A stretch of 64,000 nt of DNA from Bathymodiolus brooksi (lineage: Eukaryota; Mollusca; Bivalvia; Mytilida; Modiolidae). Where the stretch lies: NCBI GenBank assembly GCA_963680875.1, contig OY804575.1:101983505-102047504 (forward strand), in the 5' to 3' direction. The notes below the pieces were generated by a model. It worked only from the letters and a program-made list of their open reading frames with translations, ran no database searches and was not told where the DNA came from. Within the stretch, counting starts at the first letter, position 1. Every line of letters begins with the position of its first letter. This document shows positions 34,906 through 45,530 of the stretch, one piece after another. Position numbers and translations under genes: made by a program.

Positions 34906-35177
34906 AGAAGAAATCAACTTCCTGAGTTTCTGGTAATGTATTGGGGAATAACACTACCAGAGAATGCTTGTTTACGTACTCGTTCAGTATGTCCACAGTC
35001 AGTTTCAGTAACAGTATTTCCAATCTCTGTATCTGTGTTAATGTTTGTACTAATATCAGTTTCAGTTGTTGTAAGAGTGTTTCCTCTCACTGTTTATATG
35101 TCAGTTATGAATTAACCTTTTGTGTGCTAGTTTTGTTCATGTAGATAGTTTTTGATATTTTGTTGTAATAAATTACT

Positions 35178-35368
35178 TTTCAAGTTGAAATATGAATTTA
35201 TTATTTCTCAGAAAAAGTTGTACAAGTTGAAACACTTTTTTGGCTGAATTTTGTGCAAGTTATAACTTGTACAGGTCAAAATTGTACAAGTTTTAACTTG
35301 TATTTTTGTGTCGTACAAGTCAAACTTGTACAAAATCACAACTTGTACACAACATATATATATATATA
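35178..35368. repeat. Cluster of GTACAAGTT / AACTTGTAC palindromes, then an AT microsatellite
   Basis: At least six half-sites of GTACAAGTT in both orientations within 135 bp. Three form near-perfect palindromes: 35253-35272 (aagttataactt core), 35283-35302 and 35313-35331 (gtacaagt-caa-acttgtac). It is followed by (AT)n at about 35355-35368. No gene lies here. Confidence 0.75.
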
Positions 35369-35524
35369 CAGATTAATAAATAAATCTGATAACAAAATAT
35401 GTTTGTCTGTTTATTTACATCTGTTATCTGTTTGTAATGATTGAATTGGCCTCTATATTTTTGCTTGATGTGGTCTGCAGATTACTTGGTTTCATGATTT
35501 TTCAAGATTTGAACTATATTTTCC

Positions 35525-37009
35525 CTTCATTTGTACCAAAGTCCAACCTAAATATCACAATGATGCTTCATTTGTACCAAAGTCCAACCTAAATATCACA
35601 ATGATGCTTCATTTGTACCAAAGTCCAACCTAAATATCACAATGATGCTTCATTTGTACCAAAGTCCAACCTAAATATCACAATGATGCTTCATTTGTAC
35701 CAAAGTCCAACCTAAATATCACAATGATGCTTCATTTGTACCAAAGTCCAACCTAAATATCACAATGATGCTTCATTTGTACCAAAGTCCAACCTAAATA
35801 TCACAATGATGCTTCATTTGTACCAAAGTCCAACCTAAATATCACAATGATGCTTCATTTGTACCAAAGTCCAACCTAAATATCACAATGATGCTTCATT
35901 TGTACCAAAGTCCAACCTAAATATCACAATGATGCTTCATTTGTACCAAAGTCCAACCTAAATATCACAATGATGCTTCATTTGTACCAAAGTCCAACCT
36001 AAATATCACAATGATGCTTCATTTGTACCAAAGTCCAACCTAAATATCACAATGATGCTTCATTTGTACCAAAGTCCAACCTAAATATCACAATGATGCT
36101 TCATTTGTACCAAAGTCCAACCTAAATATCACAATGATGCTTCATTTGTACCAAAGTCCAACCTAAATATCACAATGATGCTTCATTTGTACCAAAGTCC
36201 AACCTAAATATCACAATGATGCTTCATTTGTACCAAAGTCCAACCTAAATATCACAATGATGCTTCATTTGTACCAAAGTCCAACCTAAATATCACAATG
36301 ATGCTTCATTTGTACCAAAGTCCAACCTAAATATCACAATGATGCTTCATTTGTACCAAAGTCCAACCTAAATATCACAATGATGCTTCATTTGTACCAA
36401 AGTCCAACCTAAATATCACAATGATGCTTCATTTGTACCAAAGTCCAACCTAAATATCACAATGATGCTTCATTTGTACCAAAGTCCAACCTAAATATCA
36501 CAATGATGCTTCATTTGTACCAAAGTCCAACCTAAATATCACAATGATGCTTCATTTGTACCAAAGTCCAACCTAAATATCACAATGATGCTTCATTTGT
36601 ACCAAAGTCCAACCTAAATATCACAATGATGCTTCATTTGTACCAAAGTCCAACCTAAATATCACAATGATGCTTCATTTGTACCAAAGTCCAACCTAAA
36701 TATCACAATGATGCTTCATTTGTACCAAAGTCCAACCTAAATATCACAATGATGCTTCATTTGTACCAAAGTCCAACCTAAATATCACAATGATGCTTCA
36801 TTTGTACCAAAGTCCAACCTAAATATCACAATGATGCTTCATTTGTACCAAAGTCCAACCTAAATATCACAATGATGCTTCATTTGTACCAAAGTCCAAC
36901 CTAAATATCACAATGATGCTTCATTTGTACCAAAGTCCAACCTAAATATCACAATGATGCTTCATTTGTACCAAAGTCCAACCTAAATATCACAATGATG
37001 CTTCATTTG
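35525..37009. repeat. 41-bp satellite, 36.2 copies with no visible variation
   Basis: The unit is 'cttcatttgtaccaaagtcc' + 'aacctaaatatcacaatgat' + 'g'. Thirty-six complete units plus 9 bp span exactly 36 x 41 + 9 = 1485 bases, and by eye I found no substitution or indel. All other long arrays in the window carry private variants. It lies in the 5.0-kb intron between exon 38665-38765 and the candidate at 33596-33624. Confidence 0.95.
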
Positions 37010-37099
37010 CTGTTTTAAAGAAGCTTAAAAACTTTTCAAACTGCAGCTTATGGTAAGCTTTGCAGCTGTTATTGTGGACCAATAGGTCTTAATTAAAAC

Positions 37100-37567
37100 T
37101 AGAGGCTCAGCCCACTCAGCCTGTGTTGCTCTCCTTTCATTCTGCTTTGAGGAAACTTAATACAGAACTTTATTAGAAATCGACCAACCAGAAAGGTGAA
37201 CATTTTTTTTTATATATAAATCAAGCAATCAGAAACAAGAATTGCCTGTGGCGGCCATATTTGTTAATGGATCGGGACTAAATGAGCATTCTTTATAGAG
37301 GACCTTCCAAGGATGCTTACTACCAAATTGTGATTCATTTGGCCAAGCGGTTTCAAAGGAGAAGATTTTTTAGAAATCAATCAATCAGAAACAAGAATTG
37401 CCTGTAGCGGCCATGTTTGTTAACACATCAGGACGAAATGAGCAATCTTTATAGAGGACCTTCCATAGATACTTTCTACCAAGTTTCGGTTCATTTGGCT
37501 GTCAGACAACAGATGACCGACGCCAAGTGATGACAAAAGCTCATATTGCCTTTGGCAAGGTGAGTTA
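37100..37567. mobile_element. Short copy of the GGCCATCTTGG element
   Basis: It begins 'actagaggctcagcccactc' and ends 'gacgccaagtgatgacaaaa' + 'gctcatattgcc...ggtgagtt', the same ends as 23511-26333. It contains two units of about 125 bp ('atcaatcagaaacaagaatt', 'gcggccat(a/g)tttgttaa', 'tttatagaggaccttcca'). Confidence 0.7.
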
Positions 37568-38324
37568 AAAAAAAGTTAAAATCTACAATCATATGATATT
37601 AATGTCAAATGCTCTAAATTTTGCTTGTTTGTTATTAAGAAGAAACATTTTGAACTATTTAATTCAATGCTAAGCTTTGGACTCTATCATTTCTACGAAC
37701 TTTAATCCAACATAATTTGCTGAAATAGCAATTTCATTACTACTGTAATTCTTAGAAAGAATATTTCTAAAATATGTTTTCCTTATTGATAAGCATTGGT
37801 CCCCATGTTAAGAGTTGTTCGACAAAATAGACCCTTGGGCTTCGTGCCAAATATTATTGCATTTTATACTAAGAAGAATTTGGTTCCAGAATAAAAACAA
37901 TTTCCCTCATTTGAAGTTCTTTATTACCAGAGGGTTTAACTTCATTTGTGAAATGCAAACAATGGTTGTCTAGCGAAAATCTCAGGGTTTTTGTCAGGAA
38001 ATCCAGCAATGGTTGTCAAGTGAAAAGCTCTCATGATGTCATCATTTCATTTTCGGTGCAAGGAATATTGTCTTTTCCCCTCTGATGCAAGAAATTCTAA
38101 AAGTGATAAGAATTACTAAAGCTAAGCATGTATGTGAAGAAGATTTGTTAGTGAAGGGAACAACAAAGCTGCTATAAATTTTAAATGCCAAATTAATTTT
38201 AGTGGTTTACATGATAATGGTTGACATTTTCCCTGTTTCCAATAAACATATAAAGTATTCATTTAACATTGGCTTCTACAGCAAAATTTACATGCAGGAT
38301 TTTTTTGCTGTGACAGATTGGGTG
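37568..38324. other. Intron sequence, nothing recognised
   Basis: AT-rich. 'aatggttgtc(t)agcgaaaa' is repeated once near 37960 and 38010. No coding signal. Confidence 0.4.
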
Positions 38325-38575
38325 GGTATAAAATAATTCCTGGTGCCAGTTCACTGCATCCTGGTACCAGTTCCCTATTCTTCTAGATTGGGTTTGTATA
38401 AAATAATTCCTGGTACCAGTTTCACTGTTCTTCTAGATTGGGTTTGTATAAAATAATTCCTGGTACCAGTTTCACTGTTCTTCTAGATTGGGTGGGTATA
38501 AAATAATTCTTGGTACCAGTTTCACTGTTCCTGTAGATTGGCTAGGTATAAAAGTTCCTCTAGATTGGGTGGTAC
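38325..38575. repeat. ~48-bp tandem repeat, about four to five copies
   Basis: 'ctagattgggtttgtataaa' + 'ataattcctggtaccagttt' + 'cactgttc' is repeated with length changes; the last two units are truncated. Confidence 0.8.
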
Positions 38576-38586
38576 CAGCTTGTTTG

Positions 38587-38645
38587 AATGATTGATTGGT
38601 GTTTAATGCCAACATTAGCAGTATTTCAGCTATATCATGGCATGA
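38587..38645 (-). mobile_element. SINE tail fragment, inverted
   Basis: 'gattgattggtgtttaatgc', 'caacattagcagtatttcag' and 'ctatatcatggcatga' are the inverted tail of the 13904-type SINE. It ends 20 bp from the donor of exon 38665-38765. Confidence 0.6.
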
Positions 38646-38664
38646 TTTCTGTTTATTTACTAAC

Positions 38665-38765
38665 CTGCTGTTTTTTCACCTGAATATCATTACATATAGT
38701 GTCACTGTCAATAGTACATTTAGTTTTGGTTAAAGATTTGGAGCTTTTTGTGGAGTCTTTGTCAT
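38665..38765 (-). CDS. Internal coding exon (101 nt), unrecognised gene
   Basis: The acceptor TTTTTCTACTTTCAG precedes 38765; the chosen donor is CAGCAG|GTTAGT after 38665. The first two bases finish an Asp codon from exon 42088-42215, then 33 codons follow and end in phase 0. The peptide is DKDSTKSSKSLTKTKCTIDS, then DTICNDIQVKKQQ. A second donor, ATTCAG|GTGAAA, lies 15 nt earlier (after 38680), also in phase 0, and would drop VKKQQ. Lys/Ser/Thr-rich and probably disordered. Confidence 0.82.
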
Positions 38766-39478
38766 CTGAAAGTAGAAAAAATACACATGTATTAATGTAT
38801 GTATAAATCTTGTGCTTATTTATGTCTATAGTTTTCATTGAATTCCCTTTTAAAATGTAGGAGGAGTTGTGCATACAAACTTTTGTGACGGATGAAGAGT
38901 CAGGACGAAAACAATACGTTTCCCACAGAAGGGGAGAGATGTAATTACATGTTGAACAAATCGGGCAAGAACAACTTCCAGATCAATTCTTGTAATTCCC
39001 AAACATTTCTACATTGCAACAACAGACTTTTAAATAAATATATAAGTGATACAGCTAATAAAATAATCCCTTTATCAACATGCAATTTGAAGACAACCAA
39101 TTATTTGGAAAATGTGTTTAATATAATTGAAATAAATCACTATTTAAGCATATATGTCTTTTTTTTTCTCAAAACAAAGGAAAATATATGATTACACATA
39201 AACATGTATTGCTCATGCAACTAATATGGAAATGTTTTAAAACTATTCCTTATCAATGCATATACTGTATGTAAACATGGGGTCTTCATTAATACAAGCA
39301 AAAATCTACATCCTACAAATACAACTGAATTGAACCCAGTTAGTCAATTCTCAAAATATCTATCATTAGAACTTGATCTGAGGTTTGGTAATGAGAAGCC
39401 ACCAAAATCATATTTGAGAAATTTTAATAAGAAACAAATGCTCTAGTTAGGTGACAAGATCGATTTCTCAAAATTCTT
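38766..39478. other. Intron sequence, nothing recognised
   Basis: The plus-strand frame 38892-39191 is Asn/Lys/Ile-rich with no splice or homology support. No repeats were seen. Confidence 0.35.
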
Positions 39479-39567
39479 ATTCACCAGGTCATTTATATAC
39501 AGTTTGGGTTCATCAGGTCATTTATATACAGTTTGGGTTCACCAGGTCATTTATATACAGTTTGGGT
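39479..39567. repeat. 29-bp tandem repeat, three copies
   Basis: 'ttca(c/t)caggtcatttata' + 'tacagtttggg' is repeated three times with one alternating base. It is embedded in a decayed GGCCATCTTGG copy ('tggtttcagag'-like surroundings). Confidence 0.85.
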
Positions 39568-39599
39568 TCATCAAAAATTGTTGAGTTTCTGTCAAAACA

Positions 39600-40345
39600 G
39601 TTTTTTCTTCCTATTCTCAATCTTATAGGGTCCTATGTTATACAATGTTCGCTGGTATTGGGCAACTTGGATTTCCCATCCACACAAAAAAATGAACACT
39701 TTGGAAGGGAGCATCTAATGACTATTGAATAGTTTGTGTTAGTTTCTGAGAAAAGTTTAAAAATGGGACAACCCAAAGACCATGCCAATAATGTTCAATT
39801 TAATTTGACCTAATCGTGTCTTTCTGTTTAAATTTCTGACACTTCCATTCAGGTTATGCAAAGAAATTTTAACAGTGGTCATCTTGGATAAAGTGTGAGG
39901 CCGATTTATAGAAATGCAACCATCCAAGGACCATACCACTAAGGTTTGGTCAAATATGGTTTGTTAGTCAAGATTATCAAATTTTTTTTCTTTCTTCAAA
40001 ATCGGCCTAGTTTCCATAAAATTGAGAAAAACTAAATTTCACAGAAAAGCCTTGAAAATATGTTATAGAAATGTTTATCAAATACCTACAGCTTAAGATT
40101 CAGCAGCTGCCATCTTAAAAAAAGATTGGGATATTTGAAGTGTCTTACCCCCTATGACGTTCTAGCTATAGTAACATCTGCCATGGTTGTTGGATGGCTG
40201 GCAGAATCATTGTGTTTTAAATGTTTGAAAGAACATACCCTAAGGATGATTCAGACAAAGTTTGGTACAAATTGGCCCAGTGGTTTCAGAGAACATTTTC
40301 AAAAAGTCGCTAAACAAAAGGAAATCAATATGAAACCATTATGAA
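39600..40345. repeat. Degenerate copies of the GGCCATCTTGG family
   Basis: Landmarks are 'tagggtcctatgttataca', 'gtggtcatcttggataaagt', 'aaccatccaaggaccatacc' and 'ggcccagtggtttcagagaa'. Three or four old units. Plus- and minus-strand frames in it (40126-40344, 39757-39939) are repeat-derived. Confidence 0.6.
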
Positions 40346-40620
40346 AAGAATGCTTAAACAGTGTTGATCAACATTTCCACTAATATCAAACAAGAGATCA
40401 ACCACCTCTGACTTCAAATCATTGAAATGCATTTTTTTACTTCAAATTTTGTACTGGTGGTGTAAAAGTAATGTACATACATTTAAAACATTGTAAATGT
40501 ATTGTAAATATGTTTTTTAATAGCGATTTCTTATTTTATTTAAGTGATTAAATAAACTAGTAATCAAAATTAATGCATTGAAATTTAGTCTAGAGTTATC
40601 TTTCTTTGCTGAAGCATAAT

Positions 40621-41519
40621 CCTCAGTTAGGTAAGAAGGAGATGTAAGTGGTGACGGACATATAGATGGAACCTCAGTTAGGTAAGATGGAGATGTAAGT
40701 GGTGACGGACATATAGATGGAGATGTAAGTGGTGACGGACATATAGATGGAGATGTAAGTGGTGACGGACATATAGATGGAGATGTAAGTGGTGACGGAC
40801 ATATAGATGGAGATGTCAGTGGTGACGGACATATAGATGGAGATGTAAGTGGTGACGGACATATAGATGGAGATGTAAGTGGTGACGGACATATATATGG
40901 AGATGTAAGTGGTGACAGACATATAGATGGAGATGTAAGTGGTGACAGACATATAGATGGAGATGTAAGTGGTGACGGACATATAGATGGAGATGTAAGT
41001 GGTGACGGACATATAGATGGAGATGTAAGTGGTGACGGACATATAGATGGAGATGTAAGTGGTGATGGACATATAGATGGAGATGTAAGTGGTGACGGAC
41101 ATATAGAAGGAGATGTACGTGGTGACGGACATATAGATGGAGATGTATGTGGTGACGGACATATAGATGGAGATGTAAGTGGTGACAGACATATAGATGG
41201 AGATGTAAGTGGTGACGGACATATAGATGGAGATGTAAGTGGTGACAGACATATAGATGGAGATGTAAGTGGTGATGGACATATAGATGGAGATGTAAGT
41301 GGTGACGGACATATAGAAGGAGATGTACGTGGTGACGGACATATAGATGGAGATGTAAGTGGTGACGGACATATAGATGGAGATGTAAGTGGTGACGGAC
41401 ATATAGATGGAGATGTAAGTGGTGACGGACATATAGATGGAGATGTAAGTGGTGACGGACATATAGAAGGAGATGTACGTGGTGACGGACATACAGAAGG
41501 AGATGTAAGTGGTGACAGA
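40621..41519. repeat. 30-bp minisatellite, about 29 copies, with a 7-unit higher-order repeat
   Basis: The unit is 'agatggagatgtaagtggtg' + 'acggacatat', without indels through most of the array. Private variants ('ggtgatggac', then 'tagaaggagatgtacgtgg') recur 210 bp apart (about 41061 and 41271), which is seven units. The left edge has a duplicated 'cctcagttaggtaaga' piece. Frames of 272 and 253 codons on the minus strand arise in two registers at once, which argues against coding. Confidence 0.92.
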
Positions 41520-42087
41520 AGGCTAAAACCATTATATCTTTTTCTGTAGTGTGGGGTATAATTATACTGAAAACCATAGAAATGGAAAATACAAAAAATT
41601 GTCAGAAGTCATACCAAAAAAATTGAAAAATAATGTCTGGAACAAAGAAATCAGGCATTCATTTTTTTCCTTTTGCATGTTCTATTTTTAACCAAGATTT
41701 CTTTTGTTTTTGGTATTTTTTTTTTATCAAATATTCTAAATAAACATGACAGCACACTATACATGAATACGTAAAACCTTACATGCCATGTATCTTGTAA
41801 GAAATTATAAAAAATTGGAACTGTGTGTCAATAGGATGCTAAAGTAAACAGGGGCATAAGTTCAGAACAAAAAAGTGGTGAAGTACAGTCCCCGACCTTG
41901 TGTCAAAATTTCAAATGATTTGCTAACCCGGAACTTAAGTTATATGGCAGAAAGCAAATATGGGGTAAAACTTAATGTGACCGATGTCAAGTGGCTTCGG
42001 CATAAAAATATGAAATAGAATATATGACTCTTTACCAATTACAACCATTATCGATTAATTTCTTACATATATATAGTCATTACAAAC
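41520..42087. other. Intron sequence with a weak repeat fragment
   Basis: 'aaacaggggcataagttcag' at about 41847 and 'gtgtcaaaatttcaaatgat' resemble the fragments at 19725-19900. Nothing else was recognised. Confidence 0.4.
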
Positions 42088-42215
42088 CTTTGTCCATAGG
42101 ATGGATTTTGGCTTTACTACTGTGAAGAGGTCTTTCTGTGTTTTCATCTGATATACTTTTATCACTTCCTGATCCTACCAGTAATGGATCTGAACATGAA
42201 GGTTCAATTTCGTTT
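42088..42215 (-). CDS. Internal coding exon (128 nt), unrecognised gene
   Basis: The acceptor TATTATTTCCACAG precedes 42215 and the donor AAAG|GTTTGT follows 42088. Its first base completes the Arg codon left open by exon 59156-60918 (AG|A); 42 codons follow and one base (G) is left for the next exon. The peptide runs NEIEPSCSDPLLVGSGSDKS, then ISDENTERPLHSSKAK and IHPMDK. It is acidic then basic, Ser-rich, without a known motif. Phase agreement across introns of 16.9 kb and 3.3 kb is strong support. Confidence 0.88.
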
Positions 42216-42439
42216 CTGTGGAAATAATACAAAATTATGTATCAATATACATGTAATTGAAAAGAAACAAAAGTCAACAATATTTAAGATTAAATACAAT
42301 AAATTTTCATCTTAAAATTATTCCTATTTTTTGGTACATATATTGAATATCAGAAGTTTGTGCTATTACTATCAATTTTGTTGAAAAATGAAATTAATCA
42401 GTGATGGTTGACAATCTTGTCAACAACAACAATACATGT

Positions 42440-42690
42440 ACAGTGTAACTGTCTAAACCAAACCTACTTGGGGCCAACTTTTGTGTTTGGAATAGACAGA
42501 TGTCCAGTTTAAAGAGGTTAAATTAACAAAGATATCCTTTATCTAAATTCGATTTCTACAGGATTCCAGTTTATACTGGGTTCGGTTTCTACAGGATTCC
42601 AGTTTATACTGGGTTCGGTTTCTACAGGATTCCAGCTTATACTGGGTTCGGTTTCTACAGGATTCCAGCTTATACTGGATTCAGTTTAAT
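42440..42690. repeat. Dispersed element with a 34-bp tandem expansion
   Basis: 42447-42560 ('aactgtctaaaccaaaccta', 'tttggaatagacagatgtcc', 'ttaacaaagatatcctttat') is homologous to 14055-14640. Here a different piece is amplified: 'ggattccagtttatactggg' + 'ttcggtttctacag', about four copies (42561-42690). Confidence 0.8.
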
Positions 42691-42810
42691 CCTCTGTTTC
42701 ACTAAACATACCACTCCTCTAGTTCCCCTTAAATTTCACAAAAATAATAAGACAACAAAAGAAGTTCTCTCTTTGTGATCATTTATATTTTAATTAGTGA
42801 CATTAGAAAA

Positions 42811-43742
42811 CCAGAGGCTCTCAAGAGCCTGTATCATTCACCTGGTTATTAAAAGAACCAATTGGTCCTATGTAAAAACTATGTCCTGCAGTGGTAGTCA
42901 TTTTGGAATTCCGATCAACATAAAAAACACAAAGTTTGTAAAGGACCTTCCAATGATTGATGCACAGTTTAGGTTCAATCAGTGCAATAGCTTCAGAGAA
43001 GAACATATTTCTCTATTTTCCCCATATGGTCCTGTGTTAATACTATGACCTGTGATGGCAGCTATCTTGAATTTCAGATCGCATAAAAAACCCAAACTTT
43101 TTAGAGGACCATCAAATGATTATTCCTGGGCAGTTTGGTTTCAATTGTCCATGTGGTTTAAGAGAAGCGTTTTGAAACATTTTTCCCATAGGGTCCAAAG
43201 TTAAACTTAGTCCTGACGTAGCTGCCATTTTGAATTTCATATTGGAACAAAAAACCTAAAGTTTGTAGAGGACCATCCAATGAACACTCATGTACAGTTT
43301 AGCTTTGATCATATTTGTAGTTTCTGAGAAGAAGGCATTTGAACATTTTCCCATAGGGTCCAATGTTAATCTATGTCCTGTGGTGGTGGCCATCTTGGAT
43401 TTCCGATTGGCATAAAAAACAGAAACTTAGTAAAGGACATTCCAATGACCATTCACTTATAGTTTGGGTTCAGTCAGTTCATTAGTTTCAGAGAAGAAGA
43501 TCTTTGAAATTTCAGCCAATCAGAGCATAATATTGGCCCTGGCAGCCATGCTGAATATCCGACTGGAACGAAAAACAGAAACTTTGTAGAGGACCATCTA
43601 AGGAACATTCCTGCTAAGTTGGTTCCAATTGGCCCAGTGGTTTCGGAGAAGAAGCTTGAAATGTGAAAAGTTTACAGACGACGGACGAGACGACAGACGA
43701 CGGACGCCAAGTGAGGGCATTAGTTTGGTCCAGGTGAACTAA
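42811..43742. mobile_element. Copy of the GGCCATCTTGG element
   Basis: It begins 'agaggctctcaagagcctgt' + 'atcattcacctgg' and ends 'gacggacgccaagtgagggc' + 'attag...ccaggtgaactaa', with inverted tips. Five ~165-bp core units contain 'ggtggccatcttggatttcc', 'aaaaaac(ag)aaacttt', 'gaggaccatccaatga' and 'gtttcagagaagaag'. It is the clearest reference copy for the family. Frames on both strands are by-products. Confidence 0.78.
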
Positions 43743-43939
43743 AAACATAAATTCAAGAGATCTACTCAATCTACAGGCTAAAGATAATATCTGGACTGAT
43801 TTTATTAGAGTATGAGGTTTAATTCTCACTGTAGACACTATAGTAAATACATTTACTTATGTTCTATGTACCTGTATGTAATTTGCATTTATTTACATAC
43901 ACTGGTGTCCAACACGATTTCCATATTCAGATGATGTTC

Positions 43940-44095
43940 ATGCCGTTTAACAGGTGTCACTAGTGGAAGAAGAGCTGCTAACTCTTTCGGAGCACCTGTA
44001 TGCCTTTGGTTTTTAGTGTGATTTGTGTTGCTCAAGCTTTAGCTTTTTAAGAAGTGTTTTGTAGATCACCGTTTGCTCTTTAAATTTAAAATATG
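43940..44095 (+). repeat. Second copy of the 'GGAGCACCTG' dispersed repeat
   Basis: 'ggtgtcactagtggaagaag', 'ctctttcggagcacctgtat', 'ggtttttagtgtgatttgtg' and 'aagtgttttgtagatcaccg' parallel 11880-12010. Confidence 0.6.
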
Positions 44096-44734
44096 TGACA
44101 ATTTTAACAATATCGATTAAGAAATGACTTGACGAGAATTTTTTTTGAATCATGGTTTTATATGAAATATATACAAAAAGGTTAAGTGCAGAAAGAATTT
44201 TGACCCATTACTGTAAATGATGATGAACAGCAATAAAAAAAAATCTTTATTTCTGTGTTTCCTAATTTCAGAAGATGTTTTCTCTGATTTTTTGTACATC
44301 TAAATCAATATATATCTATTTGTGTAACCAGTTGAATTAATGCCACATTTTTATAACCCAAGACGGTCCATTTAAATCTGAGGTGCTGTGTTGGGAGAAG
44401 CATCACACTCTCTGCATGTTAAAGATCCATTGGGACATCTCTTTATGAGTTGTCAATAGGTGGCCATTTACAAGACTAAAATTTCTGCTCCTGTCCATTA
44501 TAGTCTCCTTTTCCAACGACAGTCAAGATTTGTCAGTCCATTGGTCCATATCATTCCCTCCATTTATTTATTGTTCATTATCATCCTAAATATAGCTGAA
44601 AAACTGCTTTCTAGACAGTAGACATTAAGCAATCTGTCAATCAATAATCATTATAGCCCAAAAATGAATACACTGAAAATATATACTTTCCTGTTATCAC
44701 TAATTAGTATTACTGTGAGCACAGCTCACTAAGA
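44096..44734. other. Intron sequence, nothing recognised
   Basis: 'ggtgctgtgttgggagaagc' + 'atcacactctctgcatgtta' + 'aagatccattggg' at 44380-44435 looks like a dispersed repeat, but no second copy is present here. No coding signal. Confidence 0.35.
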
Positions 44735-45131
44735 TATACCCCCGCTCCCCACATCTGTCCAACCTATTTCCATAACCAAAACATTACTGATTGTTCTGAC
44801 CAAAAATAAAAGGGACCCTCCTCTCTTCACCGGTAAGCTGCTAATAAAATTTCAAAACATTCTGAGAAACACTACTCAAGTTAACATACGACATAGGGTA
44901 AAAATCCTATTTTCCGTCATATCAAGTCCAATAACTCTGTAACGGCAAAAGTGAAAATCGTCAAAAATGAAAGGGATCCTCCTCTCTTCACCAGTAAAAA
45001 GCTGATAAAATTTTAAAAGATTCTAACAAACACAACTCAAGTTATCGTATGACATAGGATTTGTCTACAGATGGACGGACAGACATGGTGAAACCAGTAT
45101 ACCCCCCTACAACTTCGTTGCGGGGGGTATA
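44735..45131. mobile_element. Small element with TATACCCCCGC / GCGGGGGGTATA ends
   Basis: The tips at 44735 and 45120-45131 are inverted copies; 'gatggacggacagacatggt' precedes the right tip. Inside are two ~130-bp core units ('aagggaccctcctctcttca' / 'aagggatcctcctctcttca'). It has the same architecture as the elements at 18660 and 23477 but is unrelated in core sequence. Confidence 0.7.
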
Positions 45132-45428
45132 ATAATATGAAACCGAGTCCTCTAAAAATTAGTAAATAATTTGTGATCAAGTTAGGTAATTAAGGCCGTG
45201 ATTAAGTTTTACGTGCATATTTCTAATTTTATGTCTATGTCGTAGATATATTTATTGAGAGAAGGTTTTAAAATGTTCTGGATAGTAGCAATTTCAATTT
45301 AACTATTATCTATTATTATATACTTCCTGTAAGTTTCCACAGCAATAATTGTGCAATTAGTATAGAGAAATAGCATGGCAATAAGAGATGATACTATTGC
45401 CAATAGTATATATATACAAATATTAATA

Positions 45429-45530
45429 GTGCAGTGTCTAAAAAATATAAAGTTTATGTGTATGAGGCTTAGAAACTTGGACCAAGGCGAGGTTCACATA
45501 TATACTTTTATATTTTAAGACACAGTATCA
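45429..45530. mobile_element. Short inverted-repeat element, single-copy relative of the 81-bp array
   Basis: The ends 'gtgcagtgtctaaaaaatat' + 'aaag' and (reverse complement) 'gatactgtgtcttaaaatat' + 'aaaag' are imperfect inverted repeats. In reverse complement the centre contains AGTTTCTAAGCCTCATACAC then ATAA, identical over 24 bp to the 81-bp unit. It then continues 'ttagacactgcacta', matching the right flank of that array at 17621-17650. Confidence 0.65.

Noticed and set aside
40674..41577. 272- and 253-codon minus-strand frames (10-residue repeats)
   Set aside because: Two registers of the same 30-bp array are open at once, which is expected of stop-free repeats and not of a gene.
42797..43838. 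Short frames on both strands in the GGCCATCTTGG element
   Set aside because: They fall within core repeats of a mobile element and have no conserved product.
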